Source of the DNA: Glaciecola sp965658765
GTDB taxonomy: Bacteria > Pseudomonadota > Gammaproteobacteria > Enterobacterales > Alteromonadaceae
DNA: 64,000 nt
Assembly (NCBI GenBank): GCA_965658765.1
Contig: CBFHTO010000007.1
Location: 17,273-81,272, forward strand
Direction of reading: 5' to 3'
Position 1 is the stretch's first letter; each line of letters starts with the position of its first letter. Of the stretch, positions 34,467 to 43,196 are shown in pieces. A program made the position numbers and the translations under genes. The notes beneath the pieces were generated by a model. The model was not told where the DNA came from. It was given only the letters and a program-made list of their open reading frames with translations, and did not search any database.

Positions 34467-36131
34467 CTAGCTAATCTTTTTGTACTTTAATCGATGTGGT
34501 TCAACAACATCGTGCCCATAGGTTGCTTTCAACCATGAGGCATAATCGGTGTAGTTACCTTCATAAAAATTGATTTTACCTTCATCTCGATAATCTAAAA
34601 TATGTGTAGCCACTCGATCTAAGAACCAGCGATCATGCGAAATTACCATAACACACCCAGGGAACTCTAATATGGCATTTTCCAAGGCTCGCAGTGTTTC
34701 AACATCTAAATCGTTGGTTGGTTCATCGAGTAATAATGTGTTCCCGCCTGATTTTAATAATTTAGCAAGATGCACTCTGTTTCGTTCACCACCGGATAAA
34801 TCTTTGATGAATTTTTTCTGATCAGTACCTTTGAAGTTAAAACGGCTACAATAGGCTCGGCTGTTTATTTCAAAATTCCCAATTTTTATAATATCTTGGC
34901 CTTCCGATAATTCCTCAAAAACGGTCTTGCTTTCATCCATATGGTCACGGAATTGATCAACGCTGGCAATTTGAACGGTATCGCCGACGACGACTTCGCC
35001 TGAATCAGCGCTTTCTTTGCCTGTCAACATTTTAAATAGAGTAGATTTACCCGCGCCATTAGGGCCTATAATCCCAACGATGGCACCTTTAGGAACAGAA
35101 AACGATAAGTTGTCAATTAGTAGCCTGTCTCCATAAGATTTAGATAAATTATGTACATCGACTACTTTGTCTCCCAATCTTTCGCCCGGCGGAATAAATA
35201 GCTCATTGGTTTCGTTACGTTTCTGGTAATCGCTCGTACTGAGTTCTTCAAATCGGCTCATTCTCGCTTTGCTTTTTGCATGACGGCCTTTGGGGTTGGT
35301 CCGAACCCATTCTAACTCTTGTTTGATTGACTTTTGCCGTGCGTTCTCTGTTCGCTCTTCTTGTGCCAAGCGCGCTTCTTTTTGTTCTAACCAAGAAGAA
35401 TAGTTACCTTCCCAAGGAATACCTTCGCCTCTATCCAGTTCTAGGATCCAACCTGCGACATTATCTAAGAAATATCTATCATGGGTGATTGCGACTACTG
35501 TTCCTTCGTAATCGTGCAAAAAGCGCTCTAACCAAGCGACTGATTCTGCATCAAGGTGGTTAGTTGGTTCATCGAGCAAGAGCATCTCTGGTTTTTCTAG
35601 TAAAAGCTTACATAGTGCAACTCGTCGTTGCTCACCGCCTGATAGCTTGGTGACGTCTGCATCCCAAGGTGGAAGTCTTAAAGCGTTGGCAGCGCGTTCA
35701 AGCGCATTCTCCAAATTATGACCGTCCTTTGATTGGATGATTGCTTCTAATTCGCCTTGTTCTTTTGCTAATGCGTCAAAGTCCGCATCTGGCTCTGCGT
35801 ATAGTGCATAAACTTCGTCTAAGCGTTTTAATGCGTACACAACATCAGCTACTGCTAACTCTATATTACCTCTGACGTCAAGATTTGGGTCGAGCTTGGG
35901 TTCTTGCGGTAGATAACCTACTTTAAGACCAGCTTGTGGCCTAGCTTCTCCCTCAATGTCTGTATCGATGCCAGCCATTATGCGAAGCAGAGTTGATTTA
36001 CCTGCGCCATTTAAACCTAATACGCCGATTTTCGCTCCAGGGAAGAAACTCAAGCTAATATTCTTTAATATGTGTCTATTAGGTGGGACTATCTTCCCAA
36101 CGCGATGCATACTGTATACGTACTGAGCCAT
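34467..36131 (-). CDS. ettA: Energy-dependent translational throttle protein EttA
   Basis: An ABC-F ATPase that binds the ribosomal E site and gates the first elongation step according to ATP/ADP. Two ABC domains are seen: GLNGAGKST with LSGGEQRRVAL and DEPTNHLD, then GPNGAGKST with LSGGERNRVHL and DEPTNDLD. The linker ends with the family signature FEELSTSDYQKRNET. Length 554, close to the usual size. It has its own terminator and is divergent from lpxD. Confidence 0.97.
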   Translation of the reverse strand: MAQYVYSMHRVGKIVPPNRHILKNISLSFFPGAKIGVLGLNGAGKSTLLRIMAGIDTDIEGEARPQAGLKVGYLPQEPKLDPNLDVRGNIELAVADVVYALKRLDEVYALYAEPDADFDALAKEQGELEAIIQSKDGHNLENALERAANALRLPPWDADVTKLSGGEQRRVALCKLLLEKPEMLLLDEPTNHLDAESVAWLERFLHDYEGTVVAITHDRYFLDNVAGWILELDRGEGIPWEGNYSSWLEQKEARLAQEERTENARQKSIKQELEWVRTNPKGRHAKSKARMSRFEELSTSDYQKRNETNELFIPPGERLGDKVVDVHNLSKSYGDRLLIDNLSFSVPKGAIVGIIGPNGAGKSTLFKMLTGKESADSGEVVVGDTVQIASVDQFRDHMDESKTVFEELSEGQDIIKIGNFEINSRAYCSRFNFKGTDQKKFIKDLSGGERNRVHLAKLLKSGGNTLLLDEPTNDLDVETLRALENAILEFPGCVMVISHDRWFLDRVATHILDYRDEGKINFYEGNYTDYASWLKATYGHDVVEPHRLKYKKIS

Positions 36132-36385
36132 AGTGTTAGTTATACCTTATTTGCAATGTCTAATTGTTGTTTTAATGGTCATTAATTTGAGTCTAGTATT
36201 CACGGTCATTTATCAATGAATCATTTTAAATATGATACTAAACTTAAAGAGTGATATTTAGGGTTTTAAAGCCTAAAACGATTACATATAGTGAGTTTGT
36301 GCATTGTAATCTAGAAACTCAGCTTAAGTAAGTGCCATATACTATGCTACCATTTTGAGGACTAAAAAATTAAAGGAAAGGAACA

Positions 36386-37414
36386 ATGACAAGTGCAGTC
36401 AAACCATTATCTTTAGGTTTCATCGCCCAGCAACTTGAGGGAGAAGTGCGAGGAGATAGTGAGCAAATGATTAAGGCAATGGGGACCTTAAAAAATGCAA
36501 ATGAACAGCAACTTTCTTTCTTAGCGAATAATAAGTATTTAAAAGATTTAGAAACGACAAAAGCGGGGGCTGTAATTTTAAACGCCGAACAGTCTGCTCA
36601 CTTTAGTGGAAATAGCATTGTAGTCAAAGATCCTTATCTTGCGTTTGCGAAGGCATCACAATTACTGGATTCGACACCGGTAGCTGAAAAGGGCATTTCT
36701 GATTCTGCTTGTATCCACTCGGGTGCAAAACTAGGTTCGAATGTTAGTGTAGGGCCGGGTGCAGTCGTCTCAAACGGGGCAAACATAGGTGATGATGTCA
36801 CGATTGGTGCTAACTGTTTTATCGGTGAAAACGCGCAACTCAGTCGTGGAGTTAATTTGCGTTCTAACGTCACTATCTATCACGAAGTCATATTAGAAAA
36901 ATATGTTTCTGTGCACAGTGGCACAGTGATTGGTTCGGATGGTTTTGGCTACGCCAACGACAAAGGAGTTTGGGTTAAAATCCCGCAGACGGGCAGAGTA
37001 ATTGTTGGCGAGCATACTGAAATCGGGGCAAATACCTGTATAGACCGAGGAGCGCTCGATGATACGGTCATCGGAAAGCACGTTATTATCGACAATCTTG
37101 TACAAATAGCGCACAACGTCGTGATTGACGATTACTGTTGCATTTGCGGTAGTACAGGCATCGCAGGTAGTACACATATCGGAAAATACGTAGTCATTGC
37201 GGGGCAATGTGCAATTAACGGACACCTGACTATCACTGATAAAGTTCAGATCACAGGGCAAAGTATGGTTACAAAAAGTATCAAAGAATCGGGCGTTTAT
37301 TCTTCGGGTATGCCAGTAATGGGTAATCGAGATTGGCAGAAAAATACTGTACAACTTCGCCAAATTAATAAGTGGATAGACAAAATCAAACACCTAGAAA
37401 AAAAGGCAAAGTAA
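36386..37414 (+). CDS. lpxD: UDP-3-O-acylglucosamine N-acyltransferase
   Basis: Adds the N-linked hydroxyacyl chain in lipid A synthesis. The N-terminal uridine-binding domain (about 1-100) leads into a left-handed beta-helix of hexapeptide repeats (GSNVSVGPGAVV, GDDVTIGANCFIG). The catalytic histidine lies in NLVQIAHNVVID, and the acyl-binding segment has GQCAINGHLTI. C-terminal helix at about 325-342. AAAGGAAAGG precedes the ATG. It is solitary, not between bamA and fabZ as usual, so it may be a second copy or the gene may have moved. Two short dyads lie upstream (36257-36277 and 36292-36321). Confidence 0.92.
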   Translation: MTSAVKPLSLGFIAQQLEGEVRGDSEQMIKAMGTLKNANEQQLSFLANNKYLKDLETTKAGAVILNAEQSAHFSGNSIVVKDPYLAFAKASQLLDSTPVAEKGISDSACIHSGAKLGSNVSVGPGAVVSNGANIGDDVTIGANCFIGENAQLSRGVNLRSNVTIYHEVILEKYVSVHSGTVIGSDGFGYANDKGVWVKIPQTGRVIVGEHTEIGANTCIDRGALDDTVIGKHVIIDNLVQIAHNVVIDDYCCICGSTGIAGSTHIGKYVVIAGQCAINGHLTITDKVQITGQSMVTKSIKESGVYSSGMPVMGNRDWQKNTVQLRQINKWIDKIKHLEKKAK

Positions 37415-37559
37415 ACGGCAGAGTTACCCTCAACTTTATGAATTTTTTGCTATTTATTTCAAATAACAATCAAGCTAAAAGTTCCTGTTTGCAATTGACA
37501 CAAACAAACAAGATGAATGTTTACAAGGCCTGAAAACATTATCGGCTTTTTTTCTATAC

Positions 37560-37590
37560 AAAGCGCGGAAAAAGGCTACAATATGCGCGT
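37560..37590 (+). promoter_or_regulatory. Probable glyA promoter (-10 region)
   Basis: TACAAT (37577-37582) is followed by the GC-rich discriminator ATGCGCG and a T run. The -35 is poor. The same TACAAT-nTGCGC arrangement occurs before ribH at 42671. No glycine riboswitch was recognised in the 220-base leader. Confidence 0.45.
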
Positions 37591-37634
37591 TTTTATTTCA
37601 GCGTCACGCTAGTTTATCAGTGAAGGAGCCTTAA

Positions 37635-38891
37635 ATGTTATCACGCAATATGAACATCGCCGATTTTGACCCAGAATTATCCGCAGCGATGGAAGCCGAA
37701 AAGCAACGTCAAGAGCATCATATTGAGTTGATTGCTTCTGAAAACTATTGCAGCCCTCGAGTATTAGAAGCGCAGGGTTCTCAACTAACCAATAAGTACG
37801 CTGAAGGTTATCCTGGTAAGCGCTACTACGGTGGTTGTGAACACGTTGATGTGGCCGAAGAACTTGCGATAGAACGAGCAAAACAGTTATTTGGCGCAGA
37901 GTATGCGAATGTTCAACCACATTCAGGCTCGCAAGCGAATACAGCCGTTTTTATGGCGCTTATCGATGCGAACGATACAGTATTGGGCATGAGTTTGGCA
38001 GACGGCGGGCATTTAACTCACGGCTCACATGTTAACTTTTCTGGTAAGACTTACAATGCGGTGCAGTACGGATTACACCCAGATACTGGCATTATCGATT
38101 ATGACAACGTTGAGGCGCTAGCCCTAGAGCACAAACCAAAACTCATTATTGGCGGATTCTCTGCTTATTCGGGCGTGGTTGACTGGGCAAGGTTTAGAGA
38201 AATTGCAGATAAAGTCGGTGCATACCTTTTAGTGGATATGGCACACGTTGCTGGGCTCGTTGCTGCAGGTATTTATCCTAGTCCGATCCCTCACGCACAT
38301 GTGGTGACAACCACAACTCATAAAACATTGGCTGGTCCACGCGGCGGTTTAATTTTGAGTGCGTGCAAAGACGAGGCTATTTATAAAAAGCTTAATAGCT
38401 CTGTCTTCCCTGGTAATCAAGGTGGCCCTCTATGTCATGTTATTGCGGCAAAGGCAGTGGCTTTTAAAGAAGCGCTATCGGATGAGTTCAAAACCTATCA
38501 ACAACAAGTACTGGTTAATGCTAAAGCAATGTGTACTGTGCTTCAGCAAAGAGGATACAAGGTTGTATCAAATGGCACAGAGAACCATTTGTTCCTTTTA
38601 GACCTAATTGATAAAGATATCACTGGGAAAGACGCAGATGCTGCGCTTGGTGCGGCAAATATAACCGTAAATAAAAACTCAGTTCCCAATGACCCTCGCT
38701 CACCGTTTGTTACTAGTGGTTTAAGAATTGGTACTCCAGCTATAACTCGAAGGGGCTTTAAAGCAGACCAAGCAGAGCAGGTTGCACACTGGATTTGTGA
38801 CCTGCTAGATAACATGGGTGACGATACAGTTATTGAGGCAGTGAAAGGAAAAGTTGTTGCTTTATGCGAGCAATATCCTGTTTATGGCTAA
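37635..38891 (+). CDS. glyA: Serine hydroxymethyltransferase
   Basis: A PLP enzyme converting serine and tetrahydrofolate to glycine and methylene-THF, the main one-carbon source. YPGKRYYGGCEHVD and the PLP lysine in TTTTHKTLAGPRGG are clear, as is RIGTPAITRRGF near the end. The length of 418 is standard. AAGGAG precedes the ATG. It ends with its own terminator, and nrdR follows. Confidence 0.97.
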   Translation: MLSRNMNIADFDPELSAAMEAEKQRQEHHIELIASENYCSPRVLEAQGSQLTNKYAEGYPGKRYYGGCEHVDVAEELAIERAKQLFGAEYANVQPHSGSQANTAVFMALIDANDTVLGMSLADGGHLTHGSHVNFSGKTYNAVQYGLHPDTGIIDYDNVEALALEHKPKLIIGGFSAYSGVVDWARFREIADKVGAYLLVDMAHVAGLVAAGIYPSPIPHAHVVTTTTHKTLAGPRGGLILSACKDEAIYKKLNSSVFPGNQGGPLCHVIAAKAVAFKEALSDEFKTYQQQVLVNAKAMCTVLQQRGYKVVSNGTENHLFLLDLIDKDITGKDADAALGAANITVNKNSVPNDPRSPFVTSGLRIGTPAITRRGFKADQAEQVAHWICDLLDNMGDDTVIEAVKGKVVALCEQYPVYG

Positions 38892-38930
38892 TCTTTTCTA
38901 CTATAGTTATTTGCTAGATATATTTGAATG

Positions 38931-38956
38931 AGCCGGTTTATACCGGCTTTTATTTT
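38931..38956 (+). terminator. Rho-independent terminator after glyA
   Basis: A perfect 7-bp stem AGCCGGT/ACCGGCT (38931-38937 and 38942-38948) with a TTAT loop, followed by TTTATTTT. It ends 40-65 bases after the glyA stop and just before nrdR, so nrdR probably has read-through or its own start signal. Confidence 0.75.
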
Positions 38957-38969
38957 GGAGTAGTGAACC

Positions 38970-39422
38970 ATGTTTTGCCCCTTTTGCGGCGCACAAGAAA
39001 CAAAAGTGATTGATTCGCGCCTCGTTTCGGGTGGCGAACAAATCAGACGTCGCAGACAGTGCATAGAGTGCACCGAACGCTTTACAACCTTTGAAATAGC
39101 TGAGTTAGTCATGCCTAAGGTTATTAAGCGCGACAAAACTCGCGAGCCTTTCAATGAGGATAAGTTGACTGCGGGTTTGCAAAGAGCACTTGAAAAACGG
39201 CCTGTAAGTATCGAGGCTATCGATCAGACGATTGCGAGAATAAAATCAGAGTTGAGAGCGACTGGGGAGCGAGAAGTCAGTAGCGAATTTATTGGCGAGC
39301 TCATAATGAAAGCACTAAAAGGCTTAGACAAAGTTGCTTATGTTCGTTTTGCCTCAGTGTATCGCTCTTTTGAGGACATCAGAGAGTTTGGTGAAGAAAT
39401 TGCCAAATTATCTGATGATTAA
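38970..39422 (+). CDS. nrdR: Transcriptional repressor NrdR
   Basis: Represses ribonucleotide reductase genes according to ATP/dATP. The zinc ribbon CPFC at residues 3-6 pairs with CIEC (31-34), with RRRRQC between. The ATP-cone domain covers about 45-140 (KVIKRDKTREPFN, YVRFASVYRSF). The length of 150 is standard. TTTGGAG precedes the ATG. The glyA-nrdR-ribD order is familiar in gammaproteobacteria. Confidence 0.96.
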   Translation: MFCPFCGAQETKVIDSRLVSGGEQIRRRRQCIECTERFTTFEIAELVMPKVIKRDKTREPFNEDKLTAGLQRALEKRPVSIEAIDQTIARIKSELRATGEREVSSEFIGELIMKALKGLDKVAYVRFASVYRSFEDIREFGEEIAKLSDD

Positions 39423-39461
39423 GCAGAGAAACGTGCACATGAAAATAGTCACCTTTTAATT

Positions 39462-40736
39462 ATGCTATCTATCAATTCTCTTTCTTCTCTATCAGAGTCT
39501 ATTTTAGAACGCATTGCGCAAAGCACATTAGAATTTGACCGGAAAAGCGAACGTTCACCTATCGAACAAAGCTCAGATATGCGCATAATGAAACGGGCTC
39601 TAGAGCTGGCAAAAAAAGGCCAATTTAGTGTGACGCCAAATCCTCAAGTAGGATGTGTGATTTTAGATAGCTGCGGTGAAGTGCTTGCAGAGGGTTATCA
39701 TAAAAAAGCGGGCGAAGGACATGCCGAAGTCAATGCGCTAGACATCGCAAAGCGAGCAAAAAAAGATGATTTGCATACCGCTTTCGTGACCTTAGAACCG
39801 TGTTCTCACTTCGGGCGTACTGCCCCATGTGCAGATGCACTGATTGCTGCAAACTTATCAGTTGTCGTGGTCGCTTGCTTAGATCCTAACCCAAATGTGG
39901 CAGGCCAAGGGATCAAAAAACTTACTGATGCGGGTATCCATGTTCGCTTGGGTCTGTTGGAAAGTGAGGCTCTAAAAGTAAACGAATACTTTTTTCATCG
40001 GGTCAATTATTCCAGACCATTTGTCACTTTGAAACTTGCGTCGAGTCTTGACGGTAAGATTGCGCTAGCAAACGGTGAGAGTAAGTGGATAACTGGCTCG
40101 CTAGCAAGAGCTGATGTTCAAAAAGGACGAGCGACCAGCTGTGCAATATTATCCACCGCAAGTACGGTGATTGCGGATAATCCGAGCTTAAATGTTCGAC
40201 CTGTTGAGTTGGAAAGCGATCTTGCTAAGGAATTTGAATACCGTGGTAAACCCTTGAAACGCTTTATCATTGATTCTAAAAACCGCTTAAATACATTGTC
40301 TTACAAAATTTTTCAGGATGCTGAGAACACTTTTATCTTAAATGCAGAAGTGAACTCGATGCTTACTCAAAATAAGTCTAAAGTCGAGAGTACAACGTAC
40401 ACACCGCATCAAGTGCAAATAGAAAGCAATGAGGTGAATGGACAAACTTCACTTAATTTGATTAACATGCTTGAGCAAATTGCGACGTTTGAAATTAATC
40501 ACCTATGGGTAGAAGCTGGTTCATCTCTTGCGAGTGCACTAATTGACGCAGATTTAGTCAACAGATTAATACTTTACCAAGCCCCTAAAATTTTGGGCGC
40601 TAATGCCTTGCAAATGTTAAATACCAGCCAGCTGCAAAAATTGGATGATTGTAAGCAGGGAATAATTACAAGTGTCGAAAAGATTGGTTCAGACACTAAA
40701 ACAACGATTGATTTTAATATTAATAGTGTGAAGTAA
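39462..40736 (+). CDS. ribD: Riboflavin biosynthesis deaminase/reductase RibD
   Basis: A two-domain enzyme for the second and third steps of riboflavin synthesis: deaminase (about 40-185) with zinc motifs HAEVNAL and EPCSHFGRTAPC, and reductase with LKLASSLDGKIAL and TGSLARADVQKGRA. At 424 residues it is longer than usual because of an N-terminal extension of about 40 residues. ATG 39579 (MRIMKRALELAKKG) would give the normal start. Neither start has a good ribosome site, so the extension is uncertain. The reductase has a longer middle segment too. Confidence 0.93.
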   Translation: MLSINSLSSLSESILERIAQSTLEFDRKSERSPIEQSSDMRIMKRALELAKKGQFSVTPNPQVGCVILDSCGEVLAEGYHKKAGEGHAEVNALDIAKRAKKDDLHTAFVTLEPCSHFGRTAPCADALIAANLSVVVVACLDPNPNVAGQGIKKLTDAGIHVRLGLLESEALKVNEYFFHRVNYSRPFVTLKLASSLDGKIALANGESKWITGSLARADVQKGRATSCAILSTASTVIADNPSLNVRPVELESDLAKEFEYRGKPLKRFIIDSKNRLNTLSYKIFQDAENTFILNAEVNSMLTQNKSKVESTTYTPHQVQIESNEVNGQTSLNLINMLEQIATFEINHLWVEAGSSLASALIDADLVNRLILYQAPKILGANALQMLNTSQLQKLDDCKQGIITSVEKIGSDTKTTIDFNINSVK

Positions 40737-40777
40737 ACACGCTTAGAATTCTAAACAAAAAGGCCGAATACAAGACT

Positions 40778-41437
40778 ATGTTTACAGGAATTATTGAAGC
40801 CGTAGGCACGATACAAAGTTTGATAGACAAAGGTGATAACTATCGCTTAATTGTCAATACAGGCAAACTTGATATGTCAGACGTACACATGGGAGATAGT
40901 ATTGCTACTAATGGGGTGTGTTTAACGGTAGTCGATTTTGGTAAGGACTTTTATGCGGCAGACGTGTCAGCAGAAACTATAAAGTACTCCGGCTTCTCTC
41001 ACTATTCATCTGGCGACGGTGTTAATTTAGAAAAAGCGATGCGGGCAGACAGTCGTTTTGGTGGACACATAGTAAGTGGCCATGTTGATGGGATAGGTAA
41101 AGTAGAGTCAGTACATGAGCACAGCAATTATGTTGAGATTTGGGTAAAAGCGCCCAACGAACTTGCTAAGTACATTGCGCATAAAGGTTCAATTACGGTA
41201 GACGGGGTTAGCCTTACAGTAAATGAGGTTAAAGGGGCATCATTTATGCTTTGGTTGATCCCACATACTCTACAAGAGACGGTCATCGGGACTTATAAAC
41301 CTGGTACACACATCAATTTAGAAGTTGATGTTGTGGCTCGTTATCTTGAGCGATTGCTACAAGGCGACAAAGCCGCAGATTCCGAAAGTAATGATCTCAG
41401 CTTAGAGTTTTTGGCTGAACATGGATATTTAAAATAA
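40778..41437 (+). CDS. ribE: Riboflavin synthase alpha subunit
   Basis: Dismutates two 6,7-dimethyl-8-ribityllumazines to riboflavin. The start MFTGIIEAVG is the family hallmark; two tandem beta-barrel halves follow, with NGVCLTV (first) and DGVSLTVN (second), and FGGHIVSGHVDG. The length of 219 is normal. It lies between ribD and ribBX. No FMN riboswitch was recognised upstream. Confidence 0.96.
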   Translation: MFTGIIEAVGTIQSLIDKGDNYRLIVNTGKLDMSDVHMGDSIATNGVCLTVVDFGKDFYAADVSAETIKYSGFSHYSSGDGVNLEKAMRADSRFGGHIVSGHVDGIGKVESVHEHSNYVEIWVKAPNELAKYIAHKGSITVDGVSLTVNEVKGASFMLWLIPHTLQETVIGTYKPGTHINLEVDVVARYLERLLQGDKAADSESNDLSLEFLAEHGYLK

Positions 41438-41447
41438 AGAGATTCAA

Positions 41448-42548
41448 ATGGCATTAAACACACCAGCAGAAATAATAGAAGACATTCGCCTTGGTAAGAT
41501 GGTTATCCTCATGGATGATGAAGATCGAGAAAATGAGGGTGATTTGATAATGGCCGCAGAGCATGTGACGCCAGAGGCTATCAACTTCATGGTCACTCAT
41601 GCACGAGGCTTAGTCTGTTTGCCGATGACGAGAGAGCGCTGCGAAAGGCTTAAATTGCCTTTAATGGTAGATAATAATGGCGCTCAATTTACGACCAATT
41701 TCACTGTTTCTATTGAAGCTGCCGAGGGCGTTACTACCGGCATCTCCGCAGCTGACCGCGCTCGCACCATTCAAGCTGCGGTTGCCAAAAATGCTAGCTG
41801 TGATGATATTGTCCAACCCGGTCATATATTTCCCTTAATTGCCAAAGAGGGTGGAGTATTAAACCGAGCCGGTCACACTGAGGCAGGAGTCGATTTAGCG
41901 CGTCTGGCCGGTTGTGAGCCAGCGTCTGTTATTGTTGAAGTACTGAACGCCGATGGCACAATGGCCCGACGTCCTCAATTGGAGATATTTGCTGAAGAGC
42001 ACGATTTAAAAATAGGCACGATTGCTGATTTAATTGAATATCGAAATTTAAATGAAACGACGATTGAGCGCGTTGCATCATGTAACTTACCCACTTTGTA
42101 TGGCGACTTCGAATTAATTACATATAAAGACGTTATAGACGAACAAATACACTTTGCCCTTAAAAAGGGCGAGTTTGTTGCGGGAGAGCCTACTCTCGTG
42201 AGGGTTCACCTGCACAATACACTGAGCGATTTATTAGGATCTACACGAGCTATCAATCGCACAATGCCACTGAATTCAGCGATGGAGAAAATCAGCGAAA
42301 AAGGTGGTGTGATTGTTGTGCTTGGTAAAAAAGAAGATTTGATTAGTCAAGTGAAACAATTCGAAGCAGAAGATAAAGGTATCACCGCTAAAGGAAAAAC
42401 ATGGCAGGGAAGCTCTAGAACCGTTGGCGTAGGAAGCCAAATACTGGCGGATCTTGGTATAAAGAAAATGAGGCTATTGAGCAAGCCTGTTAAATACTCA
42501 GCGCTTTCAGGCTATGGATTAGAAGTTGTTGAGTATATTCACGATTAA
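41448..42548 (+). CDS. ribBX: RibBX: DHBP synthase with degenerate GTP cyclohydrolase II domain
   Basis: The N-terminal half (about 1-200) is 3,4-dihydroxy-2-butanone 4-phosphate synthase, with MDDEDRENEGDLI, HARGLVCLPM and RAGHTEAGVDLARLAG. The C-terminal half resembles GTP cyclohydrolase II in outline but lacks the zinc cysteines (the usual C-x10-C-x-C) and the downstream RQEGRGIGL; instead HNTLSDLLGSTRAINR is seen. So only DHBP synthase activity is expected and a separate ribA must exist. This is the RibBX variant known from proteobacteria, often annotated ribBA. Starts 10 bases after ribE. Confidence 0.93.
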   Translation: MALNTPAEIIEDIRLGKMVILMDDEDRENEGDLIMAAEHVTPEAINFMVTHARGLVCLPMTRERCERLKLPLMVDNNGAQFTTNFTVSIEAAEGVTTGISAADRARTIQAAVAKNASCDDIVQPGHIFPLIAKEGGVLNRAGHTEAGVDLARLAGCEPASVIVEVLNADGTMARRPQLEIFAEEHDLKIGTIADLIEYRNLNETTIERVASCNLPTLYGDFELITYKDVIDEQIHFALKKGEFVAGEPTLVRVHLHNTLSDLLGSTRAINRTMPLNSAMEKISEKGGVIVVLGKKEDLISQVKQFEAEDKGITAKGKTWQGSSRTVGVGSQILADLGIKKMRLLSKPVKYSALSGYGLEVVEYIHD

Positions 42549-42667
42549 AGATAGGTACATACGTGCCGACCATTGTGTTACTTGAATTTGTAAGCAAGGT
42601 AGGCAAATAGAAAAAATAAAAAGCATAACAACTAAGCATAAAAAACGCGCGCGGTTAGCATTGTATG

Positions 42668-42691
42668 TGCTACAATCTGCGCCGTTTTTTT
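42668..42691 (+). promoter_or_regulatory. Probable ribH promoter with extended -10
   Basis: TGCTACAAT (42668-42676) is an extended -10 followed by CTGCGCCG and seven Ts. The -35 is not evident. Upstream AAAAAACG (42640-42647) can pair with CGTTTTTT (42683-42690), so it may double as a terminator for ribBX. Confidence 0.4.
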
Positions 42692-42707
42692 ATAGGAGCG
42701 CACGAAG

Positions 42708-43196
42708 ATGCAAGTGATTGAAGGTAACATCCGAGCAACGGGTAAAAAGTTTGTTGTATTAGTGTCTAGATTTAATAGCTTTGTAGTAGAAAGCTTGTTG
42801 GACGGTGCGCTTGACGCTCTCGAACGCCATGGTGAAGTTAATCCTAGCGACATTACTGTAGTTCGCGTGCCAGGTGCTTATGAGCTTCCTGTAGTTGCTA
42901 AAAAAGTTGCTGCAAGCGAAAAATATGATGCAATCATTGCACTAGGGGCAGTTATTAGAGGCGGTACTCCGCATTTTGACTTTGTTGCGGGTGAATGTAA
43001 TAAAGGACTTGCACAAGTATCACTGGACTCAGGTTTACCGGTTGCATTTGGTGTAATAACGACGGATAGTATCGAACAAGCCATAGAACGCTCTGGCACA
43101 AAAGCAGGTAATAAAGGTGCTGAGGCGGCGCTCTCTGCCTTAGAAATGGTCAATGTACTGTCTGCTATAGACAGCGCAAGCAACGAGGCTGAGTAG
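42708..43196 (+). CDS. ribH: 6,7-dimethyl-8-ribityllumazine synthase
   Basis: Penultimate step of riboflavin synthesis, joining the DHBP product to the pyrimidine. Motifs SRFNSFVVESLLDGA, VPGAYELP, GAVIRGGTPHFDFV (catalytic His) and FGVITTDSIEQA are all present. The length of 162 is normal. TAGGAG precedes the ATG. The stop overlaps the nusB start (TAGTG), so ribH-nusB-thiL-pgpA form one coupled run. Confidence 0.96.
   Translation: MQVIEGNIRATGKKFVVLVSRFNSFVVESLLDGALDALERHGEVNPSDITVVRVPGAYELPVVAKKVAASEKYDAIIALGAVIRGGTPHFDFVAGECNKGLAQVSLDSGLPVAFGVITTDSIEQAIERSGTKAGNKGAEAALSALEMVNVLSAIDSASNEAE

Noticed and set aside
36893..37393. 166-codon open frame opposite lpxD
   Set aside because: An antisense shadow of the hexapeptide-repeat region; no start signal.
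37415..37634. Glycine riboswitch before glyA
   Set aside because: The leader is AT-rich and lacks the paired aptamer structure as far as can be seen by eye.
40737..42707. FMN riboswitch for the riboflavin genes
   Set aside because: No conserved RFN core was recognised before ribE, ribBX or ribH.
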